Of a stretch of DNA of 62,749 nucleotides, positions 32,797 through 41,312 are shown one piece after another. Origin of the DNA: JAJDBU01 sp046756925 (lineage in GTDB: Bacteria; Nitrospirota; Nitrospiria; SBBL01; JAADHI01); assembly GCA_046756925.1 (NCBI GenBank), contig JBHHXH010000003.1, forward strand, positions 1 through 62,749, read 5' to 3'. The notes below the pieces were generated by a model that had not been told where the DNA came from, did not search any database, and saw only the letters and a list, made by a program, of their open reading frames with translations. Position numbers and translations under genes: made by a program. How positions within the stretch are numbered: position 1 is the first letter of the stretch; each line of letters starts with the position of its first letter.

Positions 32797-33312
32797 TTAG
32801 ACCTTTCCGATTGTTCTGCCATGTTTTGGCGGGTGGTGGATCACTCCCGTCTGCTGATAAACGGGCGTCTCCCGGCACATCTGTTTAAAAAGCCCCAGAA
32901 GGCTTGAAATTTGTCCCAAAACACGCTCAACGAGGATGCCGTTCATCTGGTTGATTTCATGAATACTGGCCGTCAAGGCTTCCAGCTTGGCTTGCACATC
33001 ACGAAGTCTCCGGCGATGTTTCTCTGAACAACCGGGAAGCAGGGCATTGAGGGTCTGAGGCGGGTTCGGATGATTCAACTGTTGTAAGAGGTCGATCCGT
33101 TGTCGATTCAAACCATTCAAATCGTAGAGCACTTTTTCCTTATCGATGCTGCATTGGACCAGTTTTTCGACCGCCCCTTCAATGATATGCCGCTTTTCGT
33201 TTTGAAGCAGGGTAAGAAGTTGTTGATGGGATGGAATCATCTCTTCCAGAACCTTCAACAGTCTCATCAGTTCGGTCTCGGGGAGACCCTTAGAGCAAGG
33301 CGCAAAATTCAT
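32797..33312 (-). CDS. flgN: FlgN-type export chaperone
   Basis: 171 residues, all-helical. The LLKVLEEMIPSHQQLLTLLQ and KEKVLYDLNGLNRQRIDLL segments match FlgN-family spacing; it escorts FlgK and FlgL. It sits between flgM and flgK, as in many genomes. The ATG follows TAGGA. Confidence 0.8.
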   Translation of the reverse strand: MNFAPCSKGLPETELMRLLKVLEEMIPSHQQLLTLLQNEKRHIIEGAVEKLVQCSIDKEKVLYDLNGLNRQRIDLLQQLNHPNPPQTLNALLPGCSEKHRRRLRDVQAKLEALTASIHEINQMNGILVERVLGQISSLLGLFKQMCRETPVYQQTGVIHHPPKHGRTIGKV

Positions 33313-33326
33313 GGATTCAATCCTAT

Positions 33327-33356
33327 TTAAGAAAGTTCATCTTAAGAAAGTTCATC
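33327..33356 (-). repeat. Perfect 15-bp tandem duplication at the flgM 3' end
   Basis: On the minus strand GATGAACTTTCTTAA occurs twice in a row (33356-33342 and 33341-33327). The first copy encodes the last four flgM codons and its stop; the second repeats the same D-E-L-S-stop in frame directly after. Confidence 0.9.
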
Positions 33357-33659
33357 CAGAAGGGACGATCGAATGATGCCTTCGGCGATTTTTTGAGCAT
33401 CCGCGTTATATTCGCCCTGGGCAATCTTTTCTTCGATCTGTTTGATACGTTCCGGGCGCACTTCGGGGAGTTCCGTCGCAAGCTTGTTTAACTGTTGTAT
33501 ATGCTGCGCTTTTTCAGAAATATCGACCCGGTCTGCAGCCGGCGGAAGAGAGTTCTCAGTTTGGTTTGAGGCCTCTTTGTCCTTGGACCCATGGGAACCA
33601 CGCGTTCCTAAGAGCGTCTTCTCGAGAACCAAATAAAGATTTTTATCTGGAATTTTCAT
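33342..33659 (-). CDS. flgM: Anti-sigma-28 factor FlgM
   Basis: 105 residues. The C-terminal FlgM region (VDISEKAQHIQQLNKLATEL, IKQIEEKIAQGEYNADAQKI) is clear; it holds sigma-28 until the hook is complete. CAGGAG lies upstream of the ATG, and the gene overlaps flgJ by 17 bases. The final IRSSLLDELS is duplicated in part at DNA level after the stop. Confidence 0.88.
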   Translation of the reverse strand: MKIPDKNLYLVLEKTLLGTRGSHGSKDKEASNQTENSLPPAADRVDISEKAQHIQQLNKLATELPEVRPERIKQIEEKIAQGEYNADAQKIAEGIIRSSLLDELS

Positions 33660-34080
33660 GGTGTTCTCCTGTTCCTACACTGATCTTATCGGTCGATTTA
33701 CCCAAAACCTTAAGATTTTTTGACAAGTTTTTTATTAAACTCCTTGCCAAACCCATCCCCCCCATCTCCGCGATTTCTTTTGAAATCGCCTCATCAAACA
33801 TCGATTGGTAAAATGCTCCGCCATAACCGGATCCGCCTCCGGTAAAGCCGCTTTGGGCAAAACCGGATTGGGATTGTTGAATCGATTTTCGCATCTCTTT
33901 CAGGAGGGACTGCACAAAATAAGACTCGAAGGCCTTGGCTCCTTTTTCGAGTTCGGCCCGTCGCGCCGCGGGATCTTCAGGCTTCTTTTCCAAACGAGCG
34001 GCCGTACTCTGAAGAGATTTCGTATGATTCACGTCCCGAAAGACCTGCGCTCCCGCAGCTTGTGGATCGATTTTATGCAT
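33643..34080 (-). CDS. flgJ: Rod-binding protein, FlgJ N-domain only
   Basis: 145 residues. It matches the rod-capping half of FlgJ (KGAKAFESYFVQSLLKEMRK, then GGAFYQSMFDEAISKEIAEM). The C-terminal muramidase domain of enteric FlgJ is absent, as in many phyla, so peptidoglycan must be cut by another enzyme. GGAGAT precedes tandem GTG-ATG starts that overlap the flgI stop; the ATG is taken. Confidence 0.88.
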   Translation of the reverse strand: MHKIDPQAAGAQVFRDVNHTKSLQSTAARLEKKPEDPAARRAELEKGAKAFESYFVQSLLKEMRKSIQQSQSGFAQSGFTGGGSGYGGAFYQSMFDEAISKEIAEMGGMGLARSLIKNLSKNLKVLGKSTDKISVGTGEHHENSR

Positions 34081-35255
34081 CACAATATCTCCAAATCGGC
34101 GTGCAGCGCTCCGGCCGCCTTGATCGCCTGTAGGATCGAGATGAGGTCCCGCGGCGTCACGCCAATGGTATTGAGTCCGCGGATCAAGTCTCCGATGGTC
34201 GTCCCCCCCTTCATGAATACAATTTTTGAATCTTCTTCGATGACCTCGGTGTCGCGCTTTGGCACAACGACCGTCTCGGAACCTTTCGGCGCCAATGGAG
34301 GCGGTTGAGACACCTGAAAATCCGTTCTCACGCGAATCGTTAAATTTCCATGGGCAATGGCAACATCGGCGATTCGAACCTGGTCTCCCATCACAATGGT
34401 CCCGGTCCGCTCATTGACAACCACCTTGGCAGGATAATCAACCGATACATCGATGCCCTCAATCAACGCCAACAAGGCCACTTCCCGACCTCGATAGGCC
34501 TCGGTAACACGCAGTTCGACCGTCCCCCCGTCGATAGGGTGGGCGACGGGATGGGCAATGGTCTGCGAAGACGCATCCGCATTAAACAAGCTATTAATCG
34601 CCTTGGCCATCCGCAAGGCGGTTGTAAAATCTTGTCGTCTTAACAGGATCTTAAACCGTTCGACTGCATCGAAACGGAACGCCACCTCCTTCTCCACCAA
34701 GGCCCCGCCGGCAACGCGTCCCGCCGTCGGATGGTTCTTCTGGCTGGTATCTCCCGAAGCCCCGCCGATAAATCCACCGATGGAAACCGCGCCCTGCGCC
34801 GTTGCGTACACGTTTTGATCCGGGCCTTTCAGAGGGGTCAAAAGCAGGGTGCCGCCTTGGAGACTGGTCGCATCCCCCAAGGACGAAACAGACACATCGA
34901 GCCGGCTTCCCTGTTTCGTGAAGGGCGGCAGCTTGGCCGTCACCATCACGGCCGCCACATTTTTAACCTTCACCGCATTCGAATCGACAGCGATACCCAT
35001 TTTGTTCAGCATGCTGGACAAGGTTTGCACGGTAAAAAGGGTCCCGGTCTTGTCCCCCGTTCCATTCAGGCCGATCACCAAGCCGTATCCGATGAGGGAA
35101 TTGTCGCGTACCCCCTCGATCGACGCGATGTCCTTAATCCGGGCCGCCTCGGTCTTAAGCGGAATTAGAAAAATCGCAATAGAAACCGCCACAATAGAAA
35201 TGCGCCCCATCGATGCGATCCGCAAACTTCTCATCCTAAAACAATTCTCTCTCAT
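34080..35255 (-). CDS. flgI: Flagellar P-ring protein
   Basis: 391 residues. IKDIASIEGVRDNSLIGYGL, GLNGTGDKTGTLFTVQTL and the C-terminal GVTPRDLISILQAIKAAGAL are FlgI hallmarks. A signal peptide (hydrophobic ISIVAVSIAIFLIP, cleavage near TEA-ARI) sends it to the periplasm. The start at 35255 (TGATG with flgH) is chosen; ATG codons at 35234 and 35210 are also possible. Confidence 0.93.
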   Translation of the reverse strand: MRENCFRMRSLRIASMGRISIVAVSIAIFLIPLKTEAARIKDIASIEGVRDNSLIGYGLVIGLNGTGDKTGTLFTVQTLSSMLNKMGIAVDSNAVKVKNVAAVMVTAKLPPFTKQGSRLDVSVSSLGDATSLQGGTLLLTPLKGPDQNVYATAQGAVSIGGFIGGASGDTSQKNHPTAGRVAGGALVEKEVAFRFDAVERFKILLRRQDFTTALRMAKAINSLFNADASSQTIAHPVAHPIDGGTVELRVTEAYRGREVALLALIEGIDVSVDYPAKVVVNERTGTIVMGDQVRIADVAIAHGNLTIRVRTDFQVSQPPPLAPKGSETVVVPKRDTEVIEEDSKIVFMKGGTTIGDLIRGLNTIGVTPRDLISILQAIKAAGALHADLEIL

Positions 35256-35992
35256 CAAAATGGCCAGATAAAGTCGATGATCCGCATCAACCATCCCGGC
35301 CGTTGCTTGTCGTCAATGGCGCCGCTGCCGGAATATTCGATCTTTGCATCTGCGATCACGGTCGACAGCACGGTATTGCCCGGTCCGATATCCTCCGGGC
35401 GAATCACGCCGCTGACGGATAAATATTCTTTTTCATTATTAATCGACACCTCCCGCTCCCCCTTGATCTGCATATTGCCGTTCGGATACACGGCGGAAAC
35501 CACGGCCGTCACATCCGCCGTGAGGCTTCCGCTACGGCTTGTCGAACCGTCTCCATCAAAGGCATTGGAAAACTCGGTGCCCGCTTCAAGGTTCGCCAGG
35601 GTATTGGCCGGTGTGCCGAAGAACGAGGGGGTCGACGCAGAGAGGCTTGAAGACCGCGCGGTTTTGGTCTTGGCGTCTTTCGAACCTTTGGCATTTTCGA
35701 CGATGCGCACCGTGACGATGTCCCCTACAAACCCTGCCTTGGCATCTTGAAAGAAAAAGTTTCTTGATTGATCGGCCTTCCATAGCGATCCGGTCGAATG
35801 GCTTTTTTGCTTGGAGATCCGATTGGGGCTCACAATGGAAATTTTCACCGATTGCGGGCCTTTCCGGGACGCGTCTACGGACGAGACGCCGGATCGATCT
35901 GTCACATGAATCATGCCACATGCGTTGATCAGCGGCAAGGCCAACAAAACCAACAAGGTCCATGGCGCCGGCCCGGTTCTTTGAATCAACAT
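35255..35992 (-). CDS. flgH: Flagellar L-ring lipoprotein
   Basis: 245 residues. The signal ends in a lipobox (LPLINAC) for outer-membrane anchoring. GSLWKADQSRNFFFQDAKAG, VGDIVTVRIVENAKGSKDA and GVIRPEDIGPGNTVLSTVIA are conserved FlgH blocks. ATG at 35992 is eight bases from GGAGG; a TTG two codons earlier is less likely. Confidence 0.93.
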   Translation of the reverse strand: MLIQRTGPAPWTLLVLLALPLINACGMIHVTDRSGVSSVDASRKGPQSVKISIVSPNRISKQKSHSTGSLWKADQSRNFFFQDAKAGFVGDIVTVRIVENAKGSKDAKTKTARSSSLSASTPSFFGTPANTLANLEAGTEFSNAFDGDGSTSRSGSLTADVTAVVSAVYPNGNMQIKGEREVSINNEKEYLSVSGVIRPEDIGPGNTVLSTVIADAKIEYSGSGAIDDKQRPGWLMRIIDFIWPF

Positions 35993-35994
35993 GT

Positions 35995-36720
35995 TCAATG
36001 TCCTCCGTTCAAACCCGCAATGACATGACCTGCGGCAATGACCTTTGCAAAAATCACCTTCCTGGAGTCGATGTTCATCACCTTGATCACCTCGCCCAAG
36101 AACCCGTCTTCCTTGGCCTTCCCAAATGTCGATAGCCTCAGACCTTTTAAGGCAAGGGTGATCATGATGCGTTCTCCCCTCAGAATGACGGGCGCTTTTT
36201 CCACAAGGTCCGACCGAAGCGCTTCGCCCTTTCTCACCGAGCGCACCATTCTTTTTCCGATGAACACGTCTGGATTGTTTTCAAAAACCACGGCCTGCCG
36301 CCGGATGCGGACGCTTTGTGTTTCCAAGTCTTCAGGGCGGATGACATGATGCCGCCGCAGCACCCGCTTGGCAACGACCGCCTCCTGAAGGCGCGAGACC
36401 TCTCCAGACACCCATTGGACGATGGGCGGTTTCCCAGGCTGCCGCATTGTCACAATAAAAACGACCCGGCCAAGCAGTTTTCCGGGATTCGATGGTCGCA
36501 AATCCATAACATCGCCGGAAATAAGCGGCCCATGACCGTTGTTGATGGGAGCCAGCCGCGCCACTTCGATCTCGGGCAGGGTGACCGACAGGCGCTTGGC
36601 GACATAAGCCTGGATCCGACCGGAGATGCCGACCTCTATAGAACCAGCCAGGGCCGGTCCCGTGCCTTGGTAAGCCCAACCGATCATCGATATAAAAAGG
36701 GGTAAAATCGTCTGTTTCAT
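35995..36720 (-). CDS. flgA: P-ring assembly chaperone FlgA
   Basis: 241 residues with an N-terminal signal sequence (about 1-25). C-terminal SAF domain, with KRVLRRHHVIRPEDLETQSV, GKRMVRSVRKGEALRSDLV and LGEVIKVMNIDSRKVIFAKV, typical of FlgA. It helps FlgI polymerise around the rod. Two bases before flgH and four after flgG: same operon. Confidence 0.9.
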   Translation of the reverse strand: MKQTILPLFISMIGWAYQGTGPALAGSIEVGISGRIQAYVAKRLSVTLPEIEVARLAPINNGHGPLISGDVMDLRPSNPGKLLGRVVFIVTMRQPGKPPIVQWVSGEVSRLQEAVVAKRVLRRHHVIRPEDLETQSVRIRRQAVVFENNPDVFIGKRMVRSVRKGEALRSDLVEKAPVILRGERIMITLALKGLRLSTFGKAKEDGFLGEVIKVMNIDSRKVIFAKVIAAGHVIAGLNGGH

Positions 36721-36724
36721 CTCA

Positions 36725-37510
36725 TTAACGCTTCAAATTATTGGCGACGGACAGCATTTCGTCCGTGGTTTGGATGGCCTTCGAATTAAGTTCGTATGCC
36801 CGCTGCGCCACAATCATATTCACCATTTCTTCAGCGATATTGACATTCGAACCTTCCAGAGACCCCTGTAAAAGCGATCCAAAACCGTCCAATCCCGGGG
36901 TTCCCGTGGTGCCCGTTCCCGATGCCGCCGTCTCTTGAAAGAGATTTTTACCCAAGCTGTTTAATCCGGCGGGATTGGCGAAGCGGGCCAGTTCAATGCT
37001 GCCGACCAGGGTCGGGTCGGCATTTCCAGGTGTGAGGGCAAAGACATCGCCATCGGGATCGATGGTCAAGGTCAAGACATTGGTCGGGATCGAAATATTA
37101 GGAAGAATCGGGTAGCCCTCCGCCGTCACCATATTCCCCTCGCTGTCCAATTGAAACGAACCGGTGCGCGTATAAGCCGTCGTACCGTCAGGCAGGGTCA
37201 ACTGAAAAAAACCTTCTCCCTCGATCGCCAAATCGAAGGGGCTCTGTGTATCCTGAAAATCGCCCTGCTTAAAATTACGGTGCACCGCAACGGCCCGCAC
37301 CCCGGACCCGATCTGGATACCGACCGGCGTGGTGCCGATATCGGTTGTCGTCCCGGGAACCTTTAATGTTTGGTACAATAGATCCTGAAAATCCCAATTG
37401 CTCTTTTTAAATCCCACCGTCGATACATTGGCCAAATTATTCGCAATCACCTCAACGGATAGCTGTTGCGCTGCCAGCCCCGTGCTGGCCACCGATAATG
37501 CCCTATTCAT
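36725..37510 (-). CDS. flgG: Distal rod protein FlgG
   Basis: 261 residues. LAAQQLSVEVIANNLANVST (N-terminal rod motif), the FlgG-specific FQDLLYQTL, then IEGEGFFQLTLPDGTTAYTR and C-terminal SNVNIAEEMVNMIVAQRAYE. ATG at 37510 is eight bases from GGAGGA; the longer upstream frame is rejected. Confidence 0.95.
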   Translation of the reverse strand: MNRALSVASTGLAAQQLSVEVIANNLANVSTVGFKKSNWDFQDLLYQTLKVPGTTTDIGTTPVGIQIGSGVRAVAVHRNFKQGDFQDTQSPFDLAIEGEGFFQLTLPDGTTAYTRTGSFQLDSEGNMVTAEGYPILPNISIPTNVLTLTIDPDGDVFALTPGNADPTLVGSIELARFANPAGLNSLGKNLFQETAASGTGTTGTPGLDGFGSLLQGSLEGSNVNIAEEMVNMIVAQRAYELNSKAIQTTDEMLSVANNLKR

Positions 37511-37569
37511 AGACCTTCCTCCAATCTTTCCCCTCAATGCCTTTCGAGAACGATCCAAGCGAGAACGTC

Positions 37570-38322
37570 TCAGACCGCTGCGATTTCATTGGACACCTTC
37601 CCCTGAATTTCATCCGCAGTCTGAATCGCCTTCTGAGAAGCCTCGTAGAGACGCATCACTTCGATCATCGCCACCATCTCTTCAACCGGATTGACGTTCG
37701 ACCCTTCCAATGCCCCCTGCCGAAGTTGCCCATCCAATGACGGAACCGCCGTTTCGTTAACCGCCTCAAAAAAGTTTTTCCCGACCTTTTTCAGGTCACC
37801 CGGCGATGAAAATCGATAAATAGGCAGAAGATCGATCTCCACCGGCTCGGCGCCGGCCTCGACCCCTTTGACCGAAATCCTCCCATCCGCTTGGATAATA
37901 ATGTCGCCTGGAGGCAGTGTGATCGGTCCGCCGGAACCCAACACCGGAAAGTCGCCCAAAGCGAGGAAACCCTCCGAATTGATGGTAAAATGCCCGTTCC
38001 GCGTATATCGAAGACCCTCCGGCGTTTGAACGGAAAAAAAGCCCTTACCTTCGATCGCGACATCGAGCGCCGCTGAGGTTGTCCGGATCACACCCGGAGA
38101 AAGATCGGTGACGACTTGTTTTAAAATACCGAAGGCCGCGACCGGATCAATCGGACCTTCCGCCGAAACACGCAAGGGATCGACAGAGGCCATCACCCCC
38201 TCGAATACCGGAACATCCTTTTTAAACCCGCTCGTGGCGGCATTGGCCAGATTATTCGCAATCACTTCCATCCGTTTTTCTTGTGCCAGGGCGCCGGAAA
38301 GAACCGGGTAAACAGACTCCAT
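37570..38322 (-). CDS. flgF: Proximal rod protein FlgF
   Basis: 250 residues. EKRMEVIANNLANAATSGFK, VAIEGKGFFSVQTPEGLRYT and SNVNPVEEMVAMIEVMRLYE are conserved in the rod/hook family. First gene of the flg operon, with AGGAG before its ATG and an overlapping sigma-54/sigma-70 promoter about 40 bases upstream. Confidence 0.94.
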   Translation of the reverse strand: MESVYPVLSGALAQEKRMEVIANNLANAATSGFKKDVPVFEGVMASVDPLRVSAEGPIDPVAAFGILKQVVTDLSPGVIRTTSAALDVAIEGKGFFSVQTPEGLRYTRNGHFTINSEGFLALGDFPVLGSGGPITLPPGDIIIQADGRISVKGVEAGAEPVEIDLLPIYRFSSPGDLKKVGKNFFEAVNETAVPSLDGQLRQGALEGSNVNPVEEMVAMIEVMRLYEASQKAIQTADEIQGKVSNEIAAV

Positions 38323-38360
38323 GCAAGCTCCTATTTATGTCAAAATCATCTCGTTAAAGG

Positions 38361-38388
38361 ATTATAAGCAAGACCTATACCACGACAA
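38361..38388 (-). promoter_or_regulatory. flgF operon promoter: nested sigma-54 and sigma-70 elements
   Basis: Minus strand TTGTCG (38388-38383), 16-base spacer, perfect TATAAT (38366-38361). The 16-base spacer itself reads TGGTATAGGTCTTGCT, a sigma-54 -24/-12 pair (GG-N10-GC, TTGCT intact). Both start points would lie about 35 bases before the flgF ATG. Which holoenzyme is used cannot be told from sequence. Confidence 0.55.
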
Positions 38389-38497
38389 GAGGGTCCAAAA
38401 AACCAGGCGTTCGCGCCCATAGAACCAGAAAAAGACGACCGGCCGGTGAATCTTGCCCATGCCGACCGGCAAAATTTTCCCGCACACCGTTGACGCC

Positions 38498-38527
38498 TTG
38501 ACAGGGTCCATTCCAATGGTTTTGAAT
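38498..38527 (+). promoter_or_regulatory. Candidate promoter of msrAB
   Basis: TTGACA (38498-38503), 18-base spacer, TTGAAT (38522-38527, four of six). It predicts a leader of about 58 bases before the msrAB ATG. Confidence 0.4.
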
Positions 38528-38591
38528 GAATTCACTTGAGCAGAGGTCTTTAACTTCGTCAACTGCCAAAAACCCATGTGGAGGAAAAACA

Positions 38592-39626
38592 ATGGTTCAG
38601 GAAGATAAAACGACGCAGAAAGCCACCTTTGCGGGCGGCTGCTTTTGGTGCATGGAAGGCCCCTTTAAAGGCATCGACGGCGTGCTCAAAGTGGTTTCGG
38701 GATACATCGGGGGCACGGAAGCCGACGCCCACTACGAAGCCGTCTGCTCCGGAACAACCGATCACCTCGAAGCGGTGCAAGTAACCTATAACCCAGATCA
38801 AGTCGATTATGAGCGCTTGCTGGATACCTTCTGGCGGCAGATCGATCCGACGGACCCCGGCGGCGCCTTCGCCGATCGCGGCACCCAATACCATACCGCG
38901 ATCTTCTATCATAATGGAGCACAGCAAAAAGCCGCCCGTGCCTCGAAGGAACAACTCGGACAAGGCGGCAAGTTCGATCGTCCCATTGCCACCGAAATTC
39001 TTGAGGCGACGCCCTTCTATCCGGCCGAAGATTACCACCAGGGCTATTCCGAAAAAAATTCCACGCACTACCGACTGTATCGAAGTGGCTCGGGACGCGA
39101 AACATTCATTCAGGAAAACTGGGGCGATGAAAAAAATGTGCGCCCATCCACCCCGTCATTCACAAAACCCTCCAAAGAAGAATTAAAAAGAAAACTCAGC
39201 CCGCTTCAATACAAGGTCACGCAGGAAGACGGGACGGAACCGCCCTTTCAAAACGATTTTTGGGACAACAAAGCGGAAGGCATCTACGTGGATATCGTCT
39301 CCGGCGAAGCCCTCTTTAGTTCACGTGACAAATACGACTCGAAAACCGGCTGGCCAAGCTTTTTCAAGCCCATCGAAGCCGATGGCATCGTCGAAAGAAA
39401 AGATCGCTCTCTCTTTATGGTAAGAACGGAGGTCCGAAGCAAAGCAGGCGACTCCCACCTTGGCCACCTTTTTGACGACGGTCCGCCGCCGTCCGGACTC
39501 CGCTATTGCATCAACTCGGCCTCGCTGCGTTTTATCCCGAAGGAAGATTTGAAAAATGAAGGTTATGGAAAATATAAGGCGCTGTTTGAGGCTTCAAATC
39601 GAATTGGTTATTTATATTTTTTCTAA
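38592..39626 (+). CDS. msrAB: Methionine sulfoxide reductase A/B fusion
   Basis: 344 residues. MsrA domain with catalytic Cys in GGCFWCMEGPF (about 10-170), then MsrB domain (about 195-330) with GWPSFFKPIE, SHLGHLFDDGP and catalytic Cys in RYCINSASLRF. It repairs both S- and R-forms of oxidised methionine. There is no signal peptide, so it acts in the cytoplasm. The zinc Cys pairs of some MsrB proteins are absent. GGAGG precedes the ATG; a longer upstream frame is rejected. Confidence 0.95.
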   Translation: MVQEDKTTQKATFAGGCFWCMEGPFKGIDGVLKVVSGYIGGTEADAHYEAVCSGTTDHLEAVQVTYNPDQVDYERLLDTFWRQIDPTDPGGAFADRGTQYHTAIFYHNGAQQKAARASKEQLGQGGKFDRPIATEILEATPFYPAEDYHQGYSEKNSTHYRLYRSGSGRETFIQENWGDEKNVRPSTPSFTKPSKEELKRKLSPLQYKVTQEDGTEPPFQNDFWDNKAEGIYVDIVSGEALFSSRDKYDSKTGWPSFFKPIEADGIVERKDRSLFMVRTEVRSKAGDSHLGHLFDDGPPPSGLRYCINSASLRFIPKEDLKNEGYGKYKALFEASNRIGYLYFF

Positions 39627-39675
39627 ATCCCCCTTATTCCGATATCGTTTCAGTTTTCTCTTTCCTTTCCCCCCT

Positions 39676-39701
39676 GACAAATATCCTAAATTTGGGATAA
39701 T
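39676..39701 (+). promoter_or_regulatory. Promoter with operator-like palindrome
   Basis: CTGACA (39674-39679) and GATAAT (39696-39701), 16 bases apart, flank TATCCTAAA-TTTGGGATA (39682-39699), an inverted repeat with one mismatch. Such overlap is typical of autoregulated toxin-antitoxin operons. A toxin remnant begins 12 bases downstream. Confidence 0.4.
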
Positions 39702-39712
39702 AATATTGGAAG

Positions 39713-39832
39713 ATGATTAAAGCCCTTTATTGGATTGGAACAACACACGATGATTTAGAACCCCATGGACACCTAGAAGTTATGTTGTCGAAGCATCCTG
39801 AACTAATTGCCCATTTGGGGTTACGCAGCTAG
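39713..39832 (+). pseudogene. Truncated HigB/Gp49-like toxin remnant
   Basis: A 39-codon frame starting MIKALYWIGTTHDDLE, the N-terminal signature of phage-derived Gp49-like/HigB toxins (usual K-A-L-x-W-I/V-G-S-S-x-x-D-L). The following residues leave the family and the frame stops at TAG. The rest of the toxin and any antitoxin are missing. Confidence 0.4.
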
Positions 39833-40098
39833 TAGACATAGCGCCTAACAGTCGCTCAACCCAGCCGCGAATCTGTGTTATCAATTATAGGCCGTGTCGT
39901 CTTGCGGCGGCTCAGCATAGTTGTTCTATCTTTCTTCTGGAATTCGTTAATTTCTACAGTTTAAGAATTTATCGAGTTGTAAGATAAGTTTAATACCTTC
40001 AGGATTTTGAATTTTGAAGGGTTGCAGGTGAAGACGACGGGGAATGAAAGTAGGCGTTTTCGTAGTGCCGCGTGAGATCAGGTTTTAACGTAACTGCT

Positions 40099-40986
40099 TT
40101 AAGACCGCTTAAAAGCCACGACCGAATTTTTAACGGAGCGGTCGGCACGCCAGCCGCCGATGAGGTAGACAGTATCGTTCAAGATAACGATGCCCATGGC
40201 CGCGCGGTCGAAGGGCATCGGCGGGAGGGTGTGCCACTTTTTTTCTTTGAGATCATAAACCGCGCCGTGCTTTCCGATCCCGACGCCTTCTTGAAAGCCC
40301 CCAAAACAATAGAGTCGATCTTTGAGGAGGCAGCTCCCCTGCCCTGCCGATGAATAGGGCATCTTCACTTCGCTGCGATGCCAGGCGTTTTGTTTCGGAT
40401 CGTAGACTTCGATGCGGTCGTATTCGTGGAAACCCTCGGGCGTGAAAGCCACGCCCCCCATTACCCAGATTTGGTCGTTGACGGCAACTGCGGATGACGC
40501 AAAGCGCGGTGTTGGCATCTCTGGGATCGCTTCCCACTGTGCGGCCTTGCCGTCCCAACGCTGTGAAAAGGCAAAGGCCGGGTCGGTCTGCGGTCCGCCC
40601 TCGGTGGCATCGGGATGATGCCCGCCAATGATATAGACCTGCCGGTCAAGCACGGCGGAAGCCGGATAATCGTGCGGCTGCAAGAGATCGGGCTTGGTCT
40701 CCCAGCGGTCTTCCTTCGGATAGTAGGCCTCGACCGCACGCAGAAACTTGAACTTCCCGTCCGGCTTTTTAAAACCGCCCCCCATCACCACAATCATCTT
40801 TCCCATGGCCGCGGCCATCGTCCCCGAGCGCGCCGTCGGCATCGGCGTAACGGGAGACCACTGATTCGTCACGGGATCGTAGACCTCGGAACAGTTCAAA
40901 CTTTTAAAATTCGGTCCGCCCCCACCGAAGGCATAGATCTTCCCTTCGAAAACGGCCACGCCGGGATGCGAGCGCGCCGTCGACAT
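40099..40986 (-). CDS. Kelch-repeat beta-propeller protein, possibly truncated at its 5' end
   Basis: 295 residues from the ATG. Six Kelch Gly-Gly motifs (YAFGGGG, VVMGGGF, YIIGGHH, WVMGGVA, YCFGGFQ, YLIGGWR) make a six-bladed propeller. In-frame codons upstream of the ATG read GTWQTLSPM, a Kelch first strand, with no stop until beyond a TTG at 41088 inside the DUF2442 gene. So either translation starts at a rare codon or the gene has lost its 5' end, perhaps with a signal peptide. Binding partner unknown. Confidence 0.75.
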   Translation of the reverse strand: MSTARSHPGVAVFEGKIYAFGGGGPNFKSLNCSEVYDPVTNQWSPVTPMPTARSGTMAAAMGKMIVVMGGGFKKPDGKFKFLRAVEAYYPKEDRWETKPDLLQPHDYPASAVLDRQVYIIGGHHPDATEGGPQTDPAFAFSQRWDGKAAQWEAIPEMPTPRFASSAVAVNDQIWVMGGVAFTPEGFHEYDRIEVYDPKQNAWHRSEVKMPYSSAGQGSCLLKDRLYCFGGFQEGVGIGKHGAVYDLKEKKWHTLPPMPFDRAAMGIVILNDTVYLIGGWRADRSVKNSVVAFKRS

Positions 40987-41048
40987 CGGGCTTAGGGTTT
41001 GCCATGTGCCGGAAAAGATGGGAAGTGAAATCGTATGACCTCTAGTCT

Positions 41049-41312
41049 TTAGGAGTCGGATTTTAAGGGAAAGCGTTCGGGATGCTCAAGGGTTTCAAGA
41101 CCCAGATCGATATCCAATTCCGGCCAATAAAAATGACCGGGAGAAAGTTCTTCCACTTTCAGAATCTTTCCCACCGGCGCATCTTTAAACCAGGGGAAGT
41201 CGTCATAAGCCATGAACAGCTCCTTATCGTTTGAAAGCAGCCAGAGGCCATGACATGATATATTCGTCACCTCAACTTTTGAAGTGTCTGTTCCATGCAG
41301 TTTCGAGCTCAT
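41049..41312 (-). CDS. DUF2442 protein (putative antitoxin partner)
   Basis: 87 residues. SCHGLWLLSNDKELFMAYDD and FPWFKDAPVGKILKVEEL are typical of DUF2442, usually paired with DUF4160. The pair is thought to behave as a toxin-antitoxin-like unit, without firm proof. ATG at 41312 (a start two codons earlier is possible). It overlaps the DUF4160 3' end by about 41 bases. Confidence 0.8.
   Translation of the reverse strand: MSSKLHGTDTSKVEVTNISCHGLWLLSNDKELFMAYDDFPWFKDAPVGKILKVEELSPGHFYWPELDIDLGLETLEHPERFPLKSDS

Larger units (their letters stand above)
39627..40098. other. Stretch without an intact gene
   Basis: 472 bases between msrAB and the Kelch gene, AT-richer than its surroundings. It holds an 18-bp operator-like palindrome with promoter elements (39676-39701) and a 39-codon remnant of a HigB-like toxin (39713-39832). 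Nothing else is supported. Confidence 0.5.
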
